Below are positions 51,963 through 60,542 of a stretch of 64,000 nucleotides of DNA, one piece after another. Positions within the stretch are counted from its first letter, which is position 1. Every line of letters starts with the position of its first letter. The stretch lies in the NCBI GenBank assembly GCA_034435375.1, contig DAOTXR010000080.1, forward strand, positions 1-64,000. Direction: 5' to 3'. The translations under genes were made by a program, and so were the position numbers. Under the pieces are notes generated by a model that saw only the letters and a program-made list of their open reading frames with translations, had not been told where the DNA came from and did no database searches. Origin of the DNA: DAOTXR01 sp034435375 (GTDB lineage Bacteria; Chloroflexota; Anaerolineae; Aggregatilineales; UBA3940).

Positions 51963-53684
51963 ATGAGTCTAAGCCGTTCACCCCGTGGTGCTGTTGCAGG
52001 CCTGGTCGCAGGTCTGCTGGTGATGTTTGTGCTCAATTTGCTGATTCCAGGTAATGGCATGGTGGTTGCTCAGGACGAGACTCCTACCGAGACGCCACTG
52101 CCTCCCACCTCGACTCCCACACTGACCCCTACACCCCTGCCGGTGTTTCAGTTGCAGGCCAGTGCTGTTTTGTTGCCAGAAGGCGATATGGACGCCAACG
52201 GCATGATCAATCCAGGCGACATAATGCTGTATACCATCACATTGACCAATGCTGGTGATGCGTTCGGCCCGGTGCAGATTGTGGCCAATTTCGACAAGAC
52301 GTTCATCAGCGGTGTGGCGAACATCTCGGTAGGAGGCGCAGCCGGCGAGAGCCAAGTGGTGTGGAACGTCGATCAGATTCCTGCGGTGAGTGAGACCACT
52401 CTGACTTTCCAGGCTACGCTGAAGCGAGTGTTTCCGCCGGGACGTACTCAGGTCACTGGCGCTGTGGTAGTCATGTCTGGGGCTGTTGAATTGGGGCGGA
52501 TAACAATCCCAGCTTTCGAGGTAAATGGCCCCAATCTGCGGCTGGTCGATACCACAGTCGAGCTGATCACTGATTCTGATGTCAATGGCCGGATTGACCC
52601 AGGCGACGCTGTTCGGTTCACGATCTCATATGCCAACACGGGTGGTGGCCCGTCTCCGGAGGCGACTATAGTCGCTTCTTATCCTGTTGATCTTACCCGC
52701 GAGATCACGGCCAACCCAGACAATGCCTCTCTGGCTGATGGCTCTCTGGTTTGGGCGATAGGCTCAGTTCCGTCCACTGGCGAGGTCAGATCGGTGCAGT
52801 TTGCCGTAGCGCTGCAAGGGACCTTCCCGGCAGGCATCACCAGCTATGATCTGGTCACAACCCTCAACGCTGCCGACGGCACACTTGATCAAAGGACGTT
52901 CAATGTACAGGTGTCTGGCCCCAGCCCGGTTGCGACTGCCAGCTATGCTTTCGTGGCTGACAACAATAGCAACAGCCTGCTCGATGTGGGCGATCAGGCG
53001 CGTGTTGATGTCCGCTATGACAATGTTGGGACTGATTCGATTGCCAACGTGAGCCTAGTTGTGACCTACGACACAGCTCGCTTCGAGATTTTGCAAGTCA
53101 GCGAGGGCGGTACGCATACTCCCGAAGAAGGAAAGATTGTGTGGCTGATCCCTGTGCTTGCTCCCAACGCACCGGGCACAGTTAACTTTATCGTGAGCTT
53201 GCGCAGTATGGTGGCAGGCGCTGAGACCGTCACTATGGATCTTGCTATTGGCGACGACCAGTCCAGAACCAGCAGCCAGATATCATTGCCGGTCAACCCG
53301 CCGACGCCGACACCAGAACCTTCCCCGACCCCAGAGTCGATCATCCAGGAGATTCGCCCAGCACAGGGATCCGGTATCCTGCCTGGTAGCGCAGTGGCAG
53401 CCCTGATAGGCGCGTTCCTGTTTTTAAGTCTGCTAGCTCTGGCCTTTGTGGCCTCGCGCGTGCTGCCTGGCACTGCGGAGGAACGTGCTGAGGTCGACAG
53501 TGAGTCTGAGCAGGCAGCTCAACGCCGACTCGTTCGCGAACTGATCGAGGGTGTCGTCCTGACTGCAATTCTGTTTGCTGTGATGGTCCTGGGCATTCAG
53601 AACTCACTTGACCAAGACTCGGTCAACTCGATCATCGCCGGGATTGTGGGTTACGTAGCAGGCCGCGTATCCAGCCAGAAGTAG
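51963..53684 (+). CDS. Membrane-anchored surface protein with three DUF11/CARDB-like repeats
   Basis: A 573-residue exported protein. It has an N-terminal signal/anchor (about 10-30, AVAGLVAGLLVMFVLNLLI) and a Thr/Pro-rich linker (TPTETPLPPTSTPTLTPTPL). Three Ig-like repeats of ~130 residues follow, each opening with an Asp-rich, EF-hand-like turn: DMDANGMINPGD, DSDVNGRIDPGD and DNNSNSLLDVGD, followed by a strand with '..T.TN.GD'. A second Pro/Thr linker leads to two C-terminal transmembrane helices (GSAVAALIGAFLFLSLLALA and VVLTAILFAVMVLG). The Asp turns resemble Ca-binding loops. The ATG at 51963 has AGGAGG about 10 nt ahead. Function unknown; a wall or envelope structural role is likely. 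Confidence 0.7.
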   Translation: MSLSRSPRGAVAGLVAGLLVMFVLNLLIPGNGMVVAQDETPTETPLPPTSTPTLTPTPLPVFQLQASAVLLPEGDMDANGMINPGDIMLYTITLTNAGDAFGPVQIVANFDKTFISGVANISVGGAAGESQVVWNVDQIPAVSETTLTFQATLKRVFPPGRTQVTGAVVVMSGAVELGRITIPAFEVNGPNLRLVDTTVELITDSDVNGRIDPGDAVRFTISYANTGGGPSPEATIVASYPVDLTREITANPDNASLADGSLVWAIGSVPSTGEVRSVQFAVALQGTFPAGITSYDLVTTLNAADGTLDQRTFNVQVSGPSPVATASYAFVADNNSNSLLDVGDQARVDVRYDNVGTDSIANVSLVVTYDTARFEILQVSEGGTHTPEEGKIVWLIPVLAPNAPGTVNFIVSLRSMVAGAETVTMDLAIGDDQSRTSSQISLPVNPPTPTPEPSPTPESIIQEIRPAQGSGILPGSAVAALIGAFLFLSLLALAFVASRVLPGTAEERAEVDSESEQAAQRRLVRELIEGVVLTAILFAVMVLGIQNSLDQDSVNSIIAGIVGYVAGRVSSQK

Positions 53685-53757
53685 TCTGGCAGCGTCGGTG
53701 GGTATTTTCGAATTTGATTTGTGAAAAGGTAGGCAAATCAGACGCACTTAGGTAGAA

Positions 53758-53842
53758 TTTAAGTGTTTCATCGCAAGGGTTTCTAAAACCCTTGCGATGA
53801 AACCTCCGGTCTGACCACAAATGCTTTCGGTCAGATGCTTAA
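53758..53842 (+). other. Structured element A: three-helix RNA-like module upstream of atpA
   Basis: A closing helix TTAAGT (53759-53764) with GCTTAA (53837-53842) encloses two hairpins. The first has perfect 18-bp arms, GTTTCATCGCAAGGGTTT and its complement, with loop CTA (53765-53803). The second has a 7-bp stem TCTGACC/GGTCAGA (53810-53835) with loop ACAAATGCTTTC. A related element with the same closing helix and loop but different arms occurs at 58328-58423. The distance to the atpA ATG is about 75 bp. It may be a cis-acting RNA or a small mobile palindromic repeat. Confidence 0.6.
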
Positions 53843-53916
53843 TCAAGACTCATTGCATCGTGAATTGAGTGGTCACTTCCCTTGTGTTCAGAGGACCCCA
53901 TCAAACAGGAGACAGG

Positions 53917-55425
53917 ATGGTAGGAAACATCTCCAAAGACCTGACGGAGCAACTCAGAGCGCAAATTGAGAGTTTCAAGCCCACACTGACGGTTGCCAAT
54001 GTGGGTCAAGTCACCGAAGTGGGTGATGGCATTGCCCACGTGGCTGGCCTGGCAGGTGTCTGTAGCCAGGAGCTGGTCGAGTTTGCCAACGGCGCATTGG
54101 GTATGGCCTTCAATCTAGAAGAGGACGAGATCGGCGTCATTATCCTGGGTGAGTATGCAGACATCCAGGAAGGCAGCCGCGTCCGTGCGTTGGGACGTGT
54201 GGTTTCGGTGGGTGTCGGCAAGGGGTTGATTGGGCGCGTCGTTGATCCTCTTGGCAAGCCATTGGACGGCAAGGGACCTATCGAGATTGAGGATTATTTC
54301 CCGGTTGAGCGCATTGCCCCTGGCGTGATCGAGCGCCGCAATGTCTACCGACCAGTGCAGACTGGCATTAAAGCCATCGACAGCATGTTCCCGATAGGCC
54401 GTGGTCAGCGCGAGCTGATCATTGGCGACCGCCAGACTGGTAAGACTGCTATTGCCATCGACACGATCATCAACCAGCGGGGCGAGGACCTGATCTGCAT
54501 TTATGTGGCCATCGGCCAGAAGCGTGCCCAGATCGCCCGCACCGTTGCGACGCTGGAGCGGTATGGCGCGATGGACTATACCATCGTTGTCCTGGCGAGC
54601 GCCTCTGACGCAGCTGCTTTGCAATATATTGCGCCCTACGCAGGCTGTGCTATGGGTGAGTACTTCATGGAGAATGGCCAAGATGCGCTGATCGTGTATG
54701 ACGATCTCTCCAAGCATGCCTGGGCTTATCGTCAGGTCTCGCTGCTGATGCGCCGTCCACCTGGTCGTGAGGCCTATCCTGGCGATGTGTTCTACCTGCA
54801 TTCGCGTCTGCTGGAGCGGTCTGCCCAGCTTTCCGAAGAGCGTGGCGGGGGGAGCCTAACAGCCCTACCGATTATTGAGACCTTGCTCGGCGATGTGGCT
54901 GCTTACATCCCGACCAACGTGATCTCGATCACTGACGGGCAGATCTACCTGGAGGCTGACCTGTTCAACGCAGGTATTCGCCCAGCTATCAATACCGGCA
55001 TCTCCGTCAGCCGGGTAGGGGGGGCTGCGCAGCGTCAGGCGATGAAGACCGTCGCTGGCCGTCTTCGTCTGGACATGGCCCAGTTCCGCAACCTGGCAGC
55101 ATTTGCCCAATTTGGCTCGGACCTGGACAAAGTAACTCAGGAGCAGCTTGATCGTGGCAGACGGCTGACCGAGATGCTCAAGCAGCCCCAATACCAGCCT
55201 GTCTCTGTGACAGATCAGATCATGACCATCTACGCCGGGACCCGTGGTTTTTTGGACAGTGTGCCAGTGGAGCGCGTGCCTGCCTGGGAGCATGACTTTG
55301 TGCAGTATATGGCTACTCAGCATCCGGAGATTGCCGAAGAGATCCGTGAGGACTGGAAGCTCACAGACGAACGAGAGGCACGTTTGAGAGAGGCCATCGA
55401 AGAATTCATGTCTGGTTGGTCGTGA
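53917..55425 (+). CDS. atpA: ATP synthase F1 subunit alpha
   Basis: A 502-residue catalytic-hexamer subunit: VTEVGDGIAHVAGLAGV, GRVVDPLGKPLDGKGPIE, Walker A IIGDRQTGKTAIAIDTII, DDLSKHAWAYRQVSLLMRRP and the C-terminal ARG of SRVGGAAQRQAMK. The ATG at 53917 sits behind AGGAGACAGG; a longer frame from 53869 is not supported. It is the first gene of atpA-G-D-C. The membrane subunits and delta (a, c, b, delta), which usually precede atpA, are absent; the upstream neighbours are a surface protein and structured element A. Confidence 0.98.
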   Translation: MVGNISKDLTEQLRAQIESFKPTLTVANVGQVTEVGDGIAHVAGLAGVCSQELVEFANGALGMAFNLEEDEIGVIILGEYADIQEGSRVRALGRVVSVGVGKGLIGRVVDPLGKPLDGKGPIEIEDYFPVERIAPGVIERRNVYRPVQTGIKAIDSMFPIGRGQRELIIGDRQTGKTAIAIDTIINQRGEDLICIYVAIGQKRAQIARTVATLERYGAMDYTIVVLASASDAAALQYIAPYAGCAMGEYFMENGQDALIVYDDLSKHAWAYRQVSLLMRRPPGREAYPGDVFYLHSRLLERSAQLSEERGGGSLTALPIIETLLGDVAAYIPTNVISITDGQIYLEADLFNAGIRPAINTGISVSRVGGAAQRQAMKTVAGRLRLDMAQFRNLAAFAQFGSDLDKVTQEQLDRGRRLTEMLKQPQYQPVSVTDQIMTIYAGTRGFLDSVPVERVPAWEHDFVQYMATQHPEIAEEIREDWKLTDEREARLREAIEEFMSGWS

Positions 55426-55426
55426 C

Positions 55427-56371
55427 ATGCCCACAGCACGCGAGATCAAACGACGCATTGGCAGTGTCAAGAATATTGCCCAGGTCACAGGCGCTTTGGA
55501 GGCTGTATCAGCCTCCAGAGTACGCCGGGCGCAGAACCAAGCCTTGGCCAGCCGAGCCTATGCAGCTGCGGCCTTCGATATCCTGACCAGCCTGGGAGAG
55601 CGGCGTGATAGCACGCTTTCCCATCCACTGTTGGACGAGCGACCCGAAGTCCGCAGGCTGCTGGTGATTATGATTACTAGCGATCGCGGTCTGGCTGGGC
55701 CTTATACCACGAATGTCGTCCGCACTGTGTTGGCTTTTGAGGATGAGCAGGCTGTACCGATCGAATATGTAACCGTGGGGCGCAAAGGCCGCGATCTGAT
55801 GCTTCGTCGAGGTGCGAAGATCATTGCTGAGTTCAGCGGTCTACCTGCCACACCGTCGATCCTAGACATCACGGCCATCACACGCGCTGCGGTTGACGAG
55901 TTCGTCAGCGGCAATGTAGATGAGGTATATCTTGCATACACTCGGTTTGTCAACACTATGCGCCAGGAGCCGCTTGTGCAGCGCCTGCTTCCACTGCGCT
56001 CAGAGGTGAGTCACCAGATTGCACGACTGGACCAGAGAGCAGAAGAGCGTGGCCCTCGGGCTGTTTTTACTTTTGAGCCGGATGCCCAATCTGTGCTCGA
56101 CGAGATTCTGCCTCGTTTTACCGAGGTGGTGTTGTTCCAGGCGTTGCTCGAGTCGCTGGCCAGTGAGCACTCGGCTCGCATGGTCGCCATGCGCAATGCA
56201 ACGGAGAACGCGCATGCCCTGGTTGAGGATCTGACGCTCAACTATAACAAAGCCCGCCAACTTGCGATTACCAGCGAAATTCTTGATATTGTCGGTGGTG
56301 CAGAGGCGTTGGCAGGGGCGATAGAAGCCGAAGAAGATAGGGAGACACTTGCTGAGGGGCAACATGGCTGA
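55427..56371 (+). CDS. atpG: ATP synthase F1 subunit gamma
   Basis: A 314-residue central rotor-shaft subunit. The N-terminal helix TAREIKRRIGSVKNIAQVTGA and the C-terminal helix MVAMRNATENAHALVEDLTL followed by YNKARQLAITSEILDIVGGA are the coiled-coil ends that enter the alpha/beta hexamer. The start follows the atpA stop by one base. The length is slightly over the typical ~290 residues, with a charged C-terminal tail. It overlaps atpD by 8 bp. Confidence 0.96.
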   Translation: MPTAREIKRRIGSVKNIAQVTGALEAVSASRVRRAQNQALASRAYAAAAFDILTSLGERRDSTLSHPLLDERPEVRRLLVIMITSDRGLAGPYTTNVVRTVLAFEDEQAVPIEYVTVGRKGRDLMLRRGAKIIAEFSGLPATPSILDITAITRAAVDEFVSGNVDEVYLAYTRFVNTMRQEPLVQRLLPLRSEVSHQIARLDQRAEERGPRAVFTFEPDAQSVLDEILPRFTEVVLFQALLESLASEHSARMVAMRNATENAHALVEDLTLNYNKARQLAITSEILDIVGGAEALAGAIEAEEDRETLAEGQHG

Positions 56372-57776
56372 TTACAAAGGCAGAGGGAAGGTTGTGCAGG
56401 TACTTGGTGCAGTCGTCGACTGCGAGTTCCCTCCTGGAGAAATGCCTAGCCTGTTCGAGGCTATCGAAGTTCCACGCGACGGACAGGAACCGCTCATCCT
56501 GGAGGTCGAGACCGACCTAGGTAATAACCGTGTGCGCACTGTAGCAATGGACACCACCGATGGCCTACGGCGTGGAGTCGAGGCGCTGGCCACCGGGGCG
56601 CCGATCCGTGTCCCAGTTGGTCGCGTGGCGCTGGGGCGCGTCTTCAATGTGCTAGGTCGTCCTATAGATGGCAAACCGCTCGACGAGTCGCTGGTGGATG
56701 GCTATTATCCCATTCATCACCCAGCTCCCAGTTTCGACGAGCAATCGACCATCACTGAGGTGTTTGAAACGGGTATCAAGGTTATCGACCTGATTGCTCC
56801 TTTCACCCGGGGGGGCAAGACAGGCGTGTTTGGTGGCGCTGGTGTAGGTAAGACTATTGTCATCATGGAGTTGATCCGCTCCATTGCCACTGAGCACGGC
56901 GGCTATTCGGTCTTCGCGGGAGTCGGTGAACGTACACGTGAGGGCACGCAGCTCTATCATGAGATGATCGAGAGTGGTGTCATCAACCGTACTGTGATGG
57001 TCTTTGGCCAGATGAACGAGCCGCCGGGCGTTCGCTTACGGGTTGGTCTGAGTGGACTGGCCCACGCCGAGTTCTTCCGTGACGAAGGCCGCGATGTGTT
57101 GCTTTTCATCGATAACATTTTCCGCTTCTCTATGGCTGGCTCTGAGGTGTCAGCGCTGCTGGGTCGCATGCCCTCTGCAGTCGGTTACCAGCCTACCTTA
57201 GCGGCTGAGATGGGTGAGCTTCAAGAGCGCATCACCAGCACGCGAAAAGGGTCGATTACCTCGATGCAGGCCATCTATGTGCCTGCCGACGATTATTCTG
57301 ATCCCGCGCCAGTGGCTACCTTCACTCATTTGGATGCGACCATTGCCCTGGAGCGATCTATCGCTGAGCAGGGACTCTATCCGGCAGTGGACCCCCTGGC
57401 GAGCACTAGCCGCATCCTGCAACCTGATATCGTCGGCGAAGAGCATTACACCACTGCTCGCGAGGTTCAGCGTGTGCTGCAGAGATATCGTGACCTGCAG
57501 GACATCATCGCCATTCTGGGTATCGATGAACTGTCCGAAGAAGATAAGTTGATCGTGGCCCGTGCTCGCAAAATTCAGCGTTTCCTCTCCCAGCCAATGT
57601 TTGTCGCCGAGCAGTTCACCGGACGTGAGGGCCGTTACGTCAAGATCGCTGACACTGTGCGCGGCTTCCGCATGATCCTTAATGGTGAGCTTGACGATGT
57701 GCCGGAGCAGTTCTTTTTCATGGCCGGGCCAATTGAGGACGTGCTCGAGCGAAACCGGCGTGGAAAGCTGGACTAG
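56364..57776 (+). CDS. atpD: ATP synthase F1 subunit beta
   Basis: A 470-residue catalytic subunit: VVQVLGAVVDCEFPPGE, Walker A FGGAGVGKTIVIMELI, AGVGERTREGTQLYHEM, Walker B DVLLFIDNIFRFSMAG, ALLGRMPSAVGYQPTLAAEM and the DELSEED-equivalent IDELSEEDKLIVARARK. The ATG at 56364 follows TGAGGGG and lies inside the last codons of atpG. Confidence 0.98.
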   Translation: MADYKGRGKVVQVLGAVVDCEFPPGEMPSLFEAIEVPRDGQEPLILEVETDLGNNRVRTVAMDTTDGLRRGVEALATGAPIRVPVGRVALGRVFNVLGRPIDGKPLDESLVDGYYPIHHPAPSFDEQSTITEVFETGIKVIDLIAPFTRGGKTGVFGGAGVGKTIVIMELIRSIATEHGGYSVFAGVGERTREGTQLYHEMIESGVINRTVMVFGQMNEPPGVRLRVGLSGLAHAEFFRDEGRDVLLFIDNIFRFSMAGSEVSALLGRMPSAVGYQPTLAAEMGELQERITSTRKGSITSMQAIYVPADDYSDPAPVATFTHLDATIALERSIAEQGLYPAVDPLASTSRILQPDIVGEEHYTTAREVQRVLQRYRDLQDIIAILGIDELSEEDKLIVARARKIQRFLSQPMFVAEQFTGREGRYVKIADTVRGFRMILNGELDDVPEQFFFMAGPIEDVLERNRRGKLD

Positions 57777-57795
57777 CATCTGAGGATGGTATGGG

Positions 57796-58236
57796 ATGCC
57801 GCTGCGCTGCCAGATCATCACGCAGGAACGTCTGCTGTTTGACCAAGAAGTCGATATTGTGATCGCGCCTGGCGTCTTGGGTGAGATGGGCATTTTGCCA
57901 CAGCATGCCCCTCTCGTCGCTGCATTGGACTACGGTGAGCTTCGGGTGCGCCGAGGTGATATGGAGGAGTCCTTCGCTATTGGCGGTGGGGTGGTCGAGG
58001 TGTCGAACGATCGTGTGATTGTCCTGGCCGACTCGGCGGAGCAGGCCGATGAGATCGACCTGGCGCGCGCGGAGGAAGCCCGCCGCCGCGCCCAACAGAT
58101 GATGGAAGAAGGCCCACCCCATGATCCTGCTGCTTATGCTTCGCTGGAGGCTGCCATTCGCCGTGCCAGGATTCGCATCACTGTGGCCCGTAAGCGAGGG
58201 AAGGGGGCCAGTGAGATGGGTTTTAGATCCTCCTAG
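57796..58236 (+). CDS. atpC: ATP synthase F1 subunit epsilon
   Basis: A 146-residue rotor subunit with the N-terminal beta-sandwich (LRCQIITQERLLFDQEVDIV, GEMGILPQHAPLVAALDYGE) and the C-terminal two-helix inhibitory part (EIDLARAEEARRRAQQMMEE; YASLEAAIRRARIRITVARK). GAGGATGG precedes the ATG. It is the last gene of the operon; a strong terminator follows at 58254. Confidence 0.95.
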   Translation: MPLRCQIITQERLLFDQEVDIVIAPGVLGEMGILPQHAPLVAALDYGELRVRRGDMEESFAIGGGVVEVSNDRVIVLADSAEQADEIDLARAEEARRRAQQMMEEGPPHDPAAYASLEAAIRRARIRITVARKRGKGASEMGFRSS

Positions 58237-58253
58237 AGTTCGTCAGACAGTTC

Positions 58254-58276
58254 AGGGCACCCCGCCGGGGTGCCCT
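58254..58276 (+). terminator. Terminator of the atp operon
   Basis: A perfect 10-bp stem AGGGCACCCC/GGGGTGCCCT with a GCC loop, followed by GTCTTTTG, 17 bp past the atpC stop. Confidence 0.9.
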
Positions 58277-58541
58277 GTCTTTTGTTGAATCCCCGTCTGA
58301 TGATGGTAGAATAAGCACTGCGCTCTGTTTAAGTGTTCTTGCGAAAAGTCATTCGAATGACTTTTCGCAAAACCTGAGGTTTCTCTGAGAGTTTTTCTCA
58401 AAAGCTTTCGGAGAAGCGCTTAATGGTCTGTCTCACAAGTAACTTGGCAGTTTGTGAGCATCGTTTGCGCTCGAAGTCGGCCTAAAGGCATTCAAAAGAC
58501 TTATGAGATCGGCCACTTAATATCCCGCGCGTGGAGGCTTC
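58277..58541 (+). promoter_or_regulatory. mreB promoter and long structured leader
   Basis: TTGAAT (58285-58290) and TAGAAT (58307-58312) are 16 bp apart, giving a start near 58319. The ~220-nt leader contains structured element B (58328-58423), then the hairpin CTCACAA/TTGTGAG at about 58432-58459, then the ribosome site TGGAGG. The atpC-mreB interval (58237-58541) is thus filled by terminator, promoter and leader; no gene was seen in it. Confidence 0.65.
58328..58423 (+). other. Structured element B: second copy of the element, in the mreB leader
   Basis: Like element A it begins TTTAAGTG and ends CGCTTAAT, forming a TTAAGTG/CGCTTAA closing helix. It encloses a perfect 32-bp palindrome (58339-58370, half TTGCGAAAAGTCATTC), then a short CTCTGAGAG insert, then a TTCTC/GAGAA hairpin with loop AAAAGCTTTCG, which matches the loop of element A. 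The palindrome has no sequence relation to the arm of element A, so structure is kept while sequence differs. Confidence 0.6.
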
Positions 58542-59543
58542 ATGTTCTCAAAACGTCTCGGCGTTGATCTGGGGACTGTCAATGTGACAGTTGCAGAACG
58601 CGAGCAAATCCTGCTGCATGAGCCTAGTGTGGTCGCCATCACCATTGCCGAGGAGAAGATTGTGGCTATTGGGCAGGAAGCCCGCGAGATGTATGGACGA
58701 ACTCCTGAGACAATCGAGGTGATGCGCCCCATGCGAGACGGCGTGATCGCTGACTACGAAGTTACTGAGGCGATGCTGCGCTACTTTGTTGACAAGGTCC
58801 AGGGCGGTCTCCGCCTGTTTAAGCCTACCATTATGATCACTGTTCCCTACGGTGTCACCAGCGTGGAGCGGCGTGCTGTTCATGAGGCTGCTATGCAGGC
58901 CGGAGCGCGTGAAGCCCGGATCATTCCTCAACCGCTAGCTGCTGCCATCGGTGCAGGTCTTCCCGTCGATACGCCCACAGGGAATATGATCGTCAATCTG
59001 GGAGGCGGAACTAGTGAGGCGGCGGTTATTGCCATGAACGGCGTTGTTGCGGCTGCTTCGGAGCGAGTGGGAGGTACACGCCTGGATGATGCGATCATCA
59101 CCTACGTTCGCCGCAAGTACAACCTCATCATTGGGGAGCTGACGGCAGAACTGACTAAGATCAACATTGGCGCAGCGACGAACATTGGTGAGGAGCTGCG
59201 CATGGACATCCAGGGGCGAGACCAGGTCGATGGACTCCCTAAGATGCTCACCCTGACCACCGGCGAGATTGTTGAGGCGCTTCAGGAACCGCTGACGATG
59301 ATCGCCAATGTGGTCAAGAAAGTCCTTGAGCGTACACCCCCCGAATTGGCTTCTGACATCATCGACCGCGGTATGGTGTTGACGGGTGGAACGGCGTTAC
59401 TGCGGGGTATCGACGCCTACATGACCCGCGAGACCAATGTGCCTGCCTTTCTGGCAGATGATCCGGTAGGCGCAATAGCATTGGGAGCCAGCCGAGGGCT
59501 TGAGATGATCGACGTATTACAACGCACGATACCGAATCTATAA
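58542..59543 (+). CDS. mreB: MreB-type rod-shape actin homologue
   Basis: A 333-residue actin-fold ATPase: LGVDLGTVNVTVAEREQILL (phosphate 1), MIVNLGGGTSEAAVIAMNGV (phosphate 2), GVTSVERRAVHEAAMQAGAR and GMVLTGGTALLRGIDAYMTR (adenosine motif). MreB filaments guide lateral wall synthesis. No mreC or mreD follow, so this is a solitary gene, as with Mbl or orphan MreBs. It has its own promoter with a long leader and a terminator at 59588-59608. Confidence 0.93.
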   Translation: MFSKRLGVDLGTVNVTVAEREQILLHEPSVVAITIAEEKIVAIGQEAREMYGRTPETIEVMRPMRDGVIADYEVTEAMLRYFVDKVQGGLRLFKPTIMITVPYGVTSVERRAVHEAAMQAGAREARIIPQPLAAAIGAGLPVDTPTGNMIVNLGGGTSEAAVIAMNGVVAAASERVGGTRLDDAIITYVRRKYNLIIGELTAELTKINIGAATNIGEELRMDIQGRDQVDGLPKMLTLTTGEIVEALQEPLTMIANVVKKVLERTPPELASDIIDRGMVLTGGTALLRGIDAYMTRETNVPAFLADDPVGAIALGASRGLEMIDVLQRTIPNL

Positions 59544-59587
59544 TAGTTGTCTGCGCTGTCAGCCTTCTCAATAGGATGTACAGCAAA

Positions 59588-59608
59588 GCACCGGCCAAAC
59601 GCCGGTGC
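59588..59608. terminator. Bidirectional terminator between mreB and rex
   Basis: A perfect 8-bp stem GCACCGGC/GCCGGTGC with loop CAAAC. On the plus strand CTTTGATG follows; on the minus strand TTTGCTG. Confidence 0.75.
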
Positions 59609-59696
59609 CTTTGATGTATGGGTGGATTGCTCAATGAGCCACCGTGCTGCTGTCACAAAACATCCCTGTGTGTTGTTTTTGTATGGATGGGGTGGG

Positions 59697-60326
59697 TTAT
59701 TCCTCTGGCTGGAGGTAGTATGCCATTCTCTGTAAGTGGATGACGGGATCGATGTACTGGACGCGCACGTCGGGCGGCACTGTGATCGCAATGGGAGCAT
59801 AGTTCAGAATGGCTTTCACGCCGGCCTTCACCAGCAGGTCGGTGACTTCCTGAGCCGCCTCTGCCGGTGTTGCGACCATTGCGATTTTGATCCGGGCTTC
59901 TCGGATCGCCGTGGTCATCTGGTCAATGGGCAAGATGGCTAAATCGCCAATCTTTCTGCCAATCTTGGTCCGATCGGAATCGAACAGGTGCGTGATGCGG
60001 AATCCCCGATCGGCGAATCCGCCGTACCGGGCGAGCGCACGGCCCAGGTCGCCCACACCAACCAGCGCTACTTTCCACTCACCTTCGACGTTGAGAATAC
60101 GTCGTAGATGAGCGCTCAGTGTAGCGACATGGTAGCCGGTACCCTGCTTGCCAAACTCGCCGAAGTGTGACAGGTCCTTGCGGATCTGGGCAGAACTGAT
60201 GCCCAGTTGTCTGCCCAACTCATGTGATGAGGTGATCTCACAGTTTTCATGTTCGAGGCGAGCTAGTGCACGCAGGTAGATCGGTAAGCGACCGATCACG
60301 ATGTCGGGAATCTCGGATCGGGTCAT
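59697..60326 (-). CDS. rex: Redox-sensing transcriptional repressor Rex
   Basis: A 209-residue repressor with an N-terminal winged helix (LPIYLRALARLEHENCEITS; LGISSAQIRKDLSHFGEFGK) and a Rossmann domain (VALVGVGDLGRALARYGGF; DSDRTKIGRKIGDLAILP). It also has VATPAEAAQEVTDLLVKAGV and ILNYAPIAITVP, and the C-terminal domain-swap helix. Rex senses the NADH/NAD+ ratio and represses fermentation and respiration genes. The promoter lies at 60388-60417 and GGAGGAG precedes the ATG. Target sites in this window are not evident. Confidence 0.97.
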   Translation of the reverse strand: MTRSEIPDIVIGRLPIYLRALARLEHENCEITSSHELGRQLGISSAQIRKDLSHFGEFGKQGTGYHVATLSAHLRRILNVEGEWKVALVGVGDLGRALARYGGFADRGFRITHLFDSDRTKIGRKIGDLAILPIDQMTTAIREARIKIAMVATPAEAAQEVTDLLVKAGVKAILNYAPIAITVPPDVRVQYIDPVIHLQRMAYYLQPEE

Positions 60327-60387
60327 CCTGCCAACTCCTCCGTGGTTTTGTCGATAGCATGGGGCCGTCGCTCAAATGTGCAGGAGG

Positions 60388-60417
60388 ATCATACCATAAT
60401 GCAGTGGGTACCGGCAA
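60388..60417 (-). promoter_or_regulatory. Predicted promoter of rex
   Basis: On the minus strand TTGCCG (60417-60412) and TATGAT (60393-60388) are 18 bp apart, about 60 bp before the start codon. No Rex-box dyad overlaps it. Confidence 0.5.
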
Positions 60418-60542
60418 GGTGCTCTCTCGACTTGGCTGCCAGCAGCCTTATCCTGCTCGATTTTCGGTGGGCCTTGAGCTAAACTTCAAAGGGTTTGCCG
60501 AGAATGCAAACCTGTTAGTCTGTTCGCTCTTTGGAGCCTGGT

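Noticed and set aside
53714..53739. Rex operator upstream of atpA
   Set aside because: TTGTGAA at 53719-53725 is one perfect Rex half-site, and GATTTG/CAAATC forms a small dyad around it. The second half (TTCACAA) is missing, so I do not call it.
58432..58459. Rex box in the mreB leader
   Set aside because: The repeat CTCACAA..TTGTGAG has the half-sites in the inverted order compared with a Rex box and reads better as an RNA hairpin.
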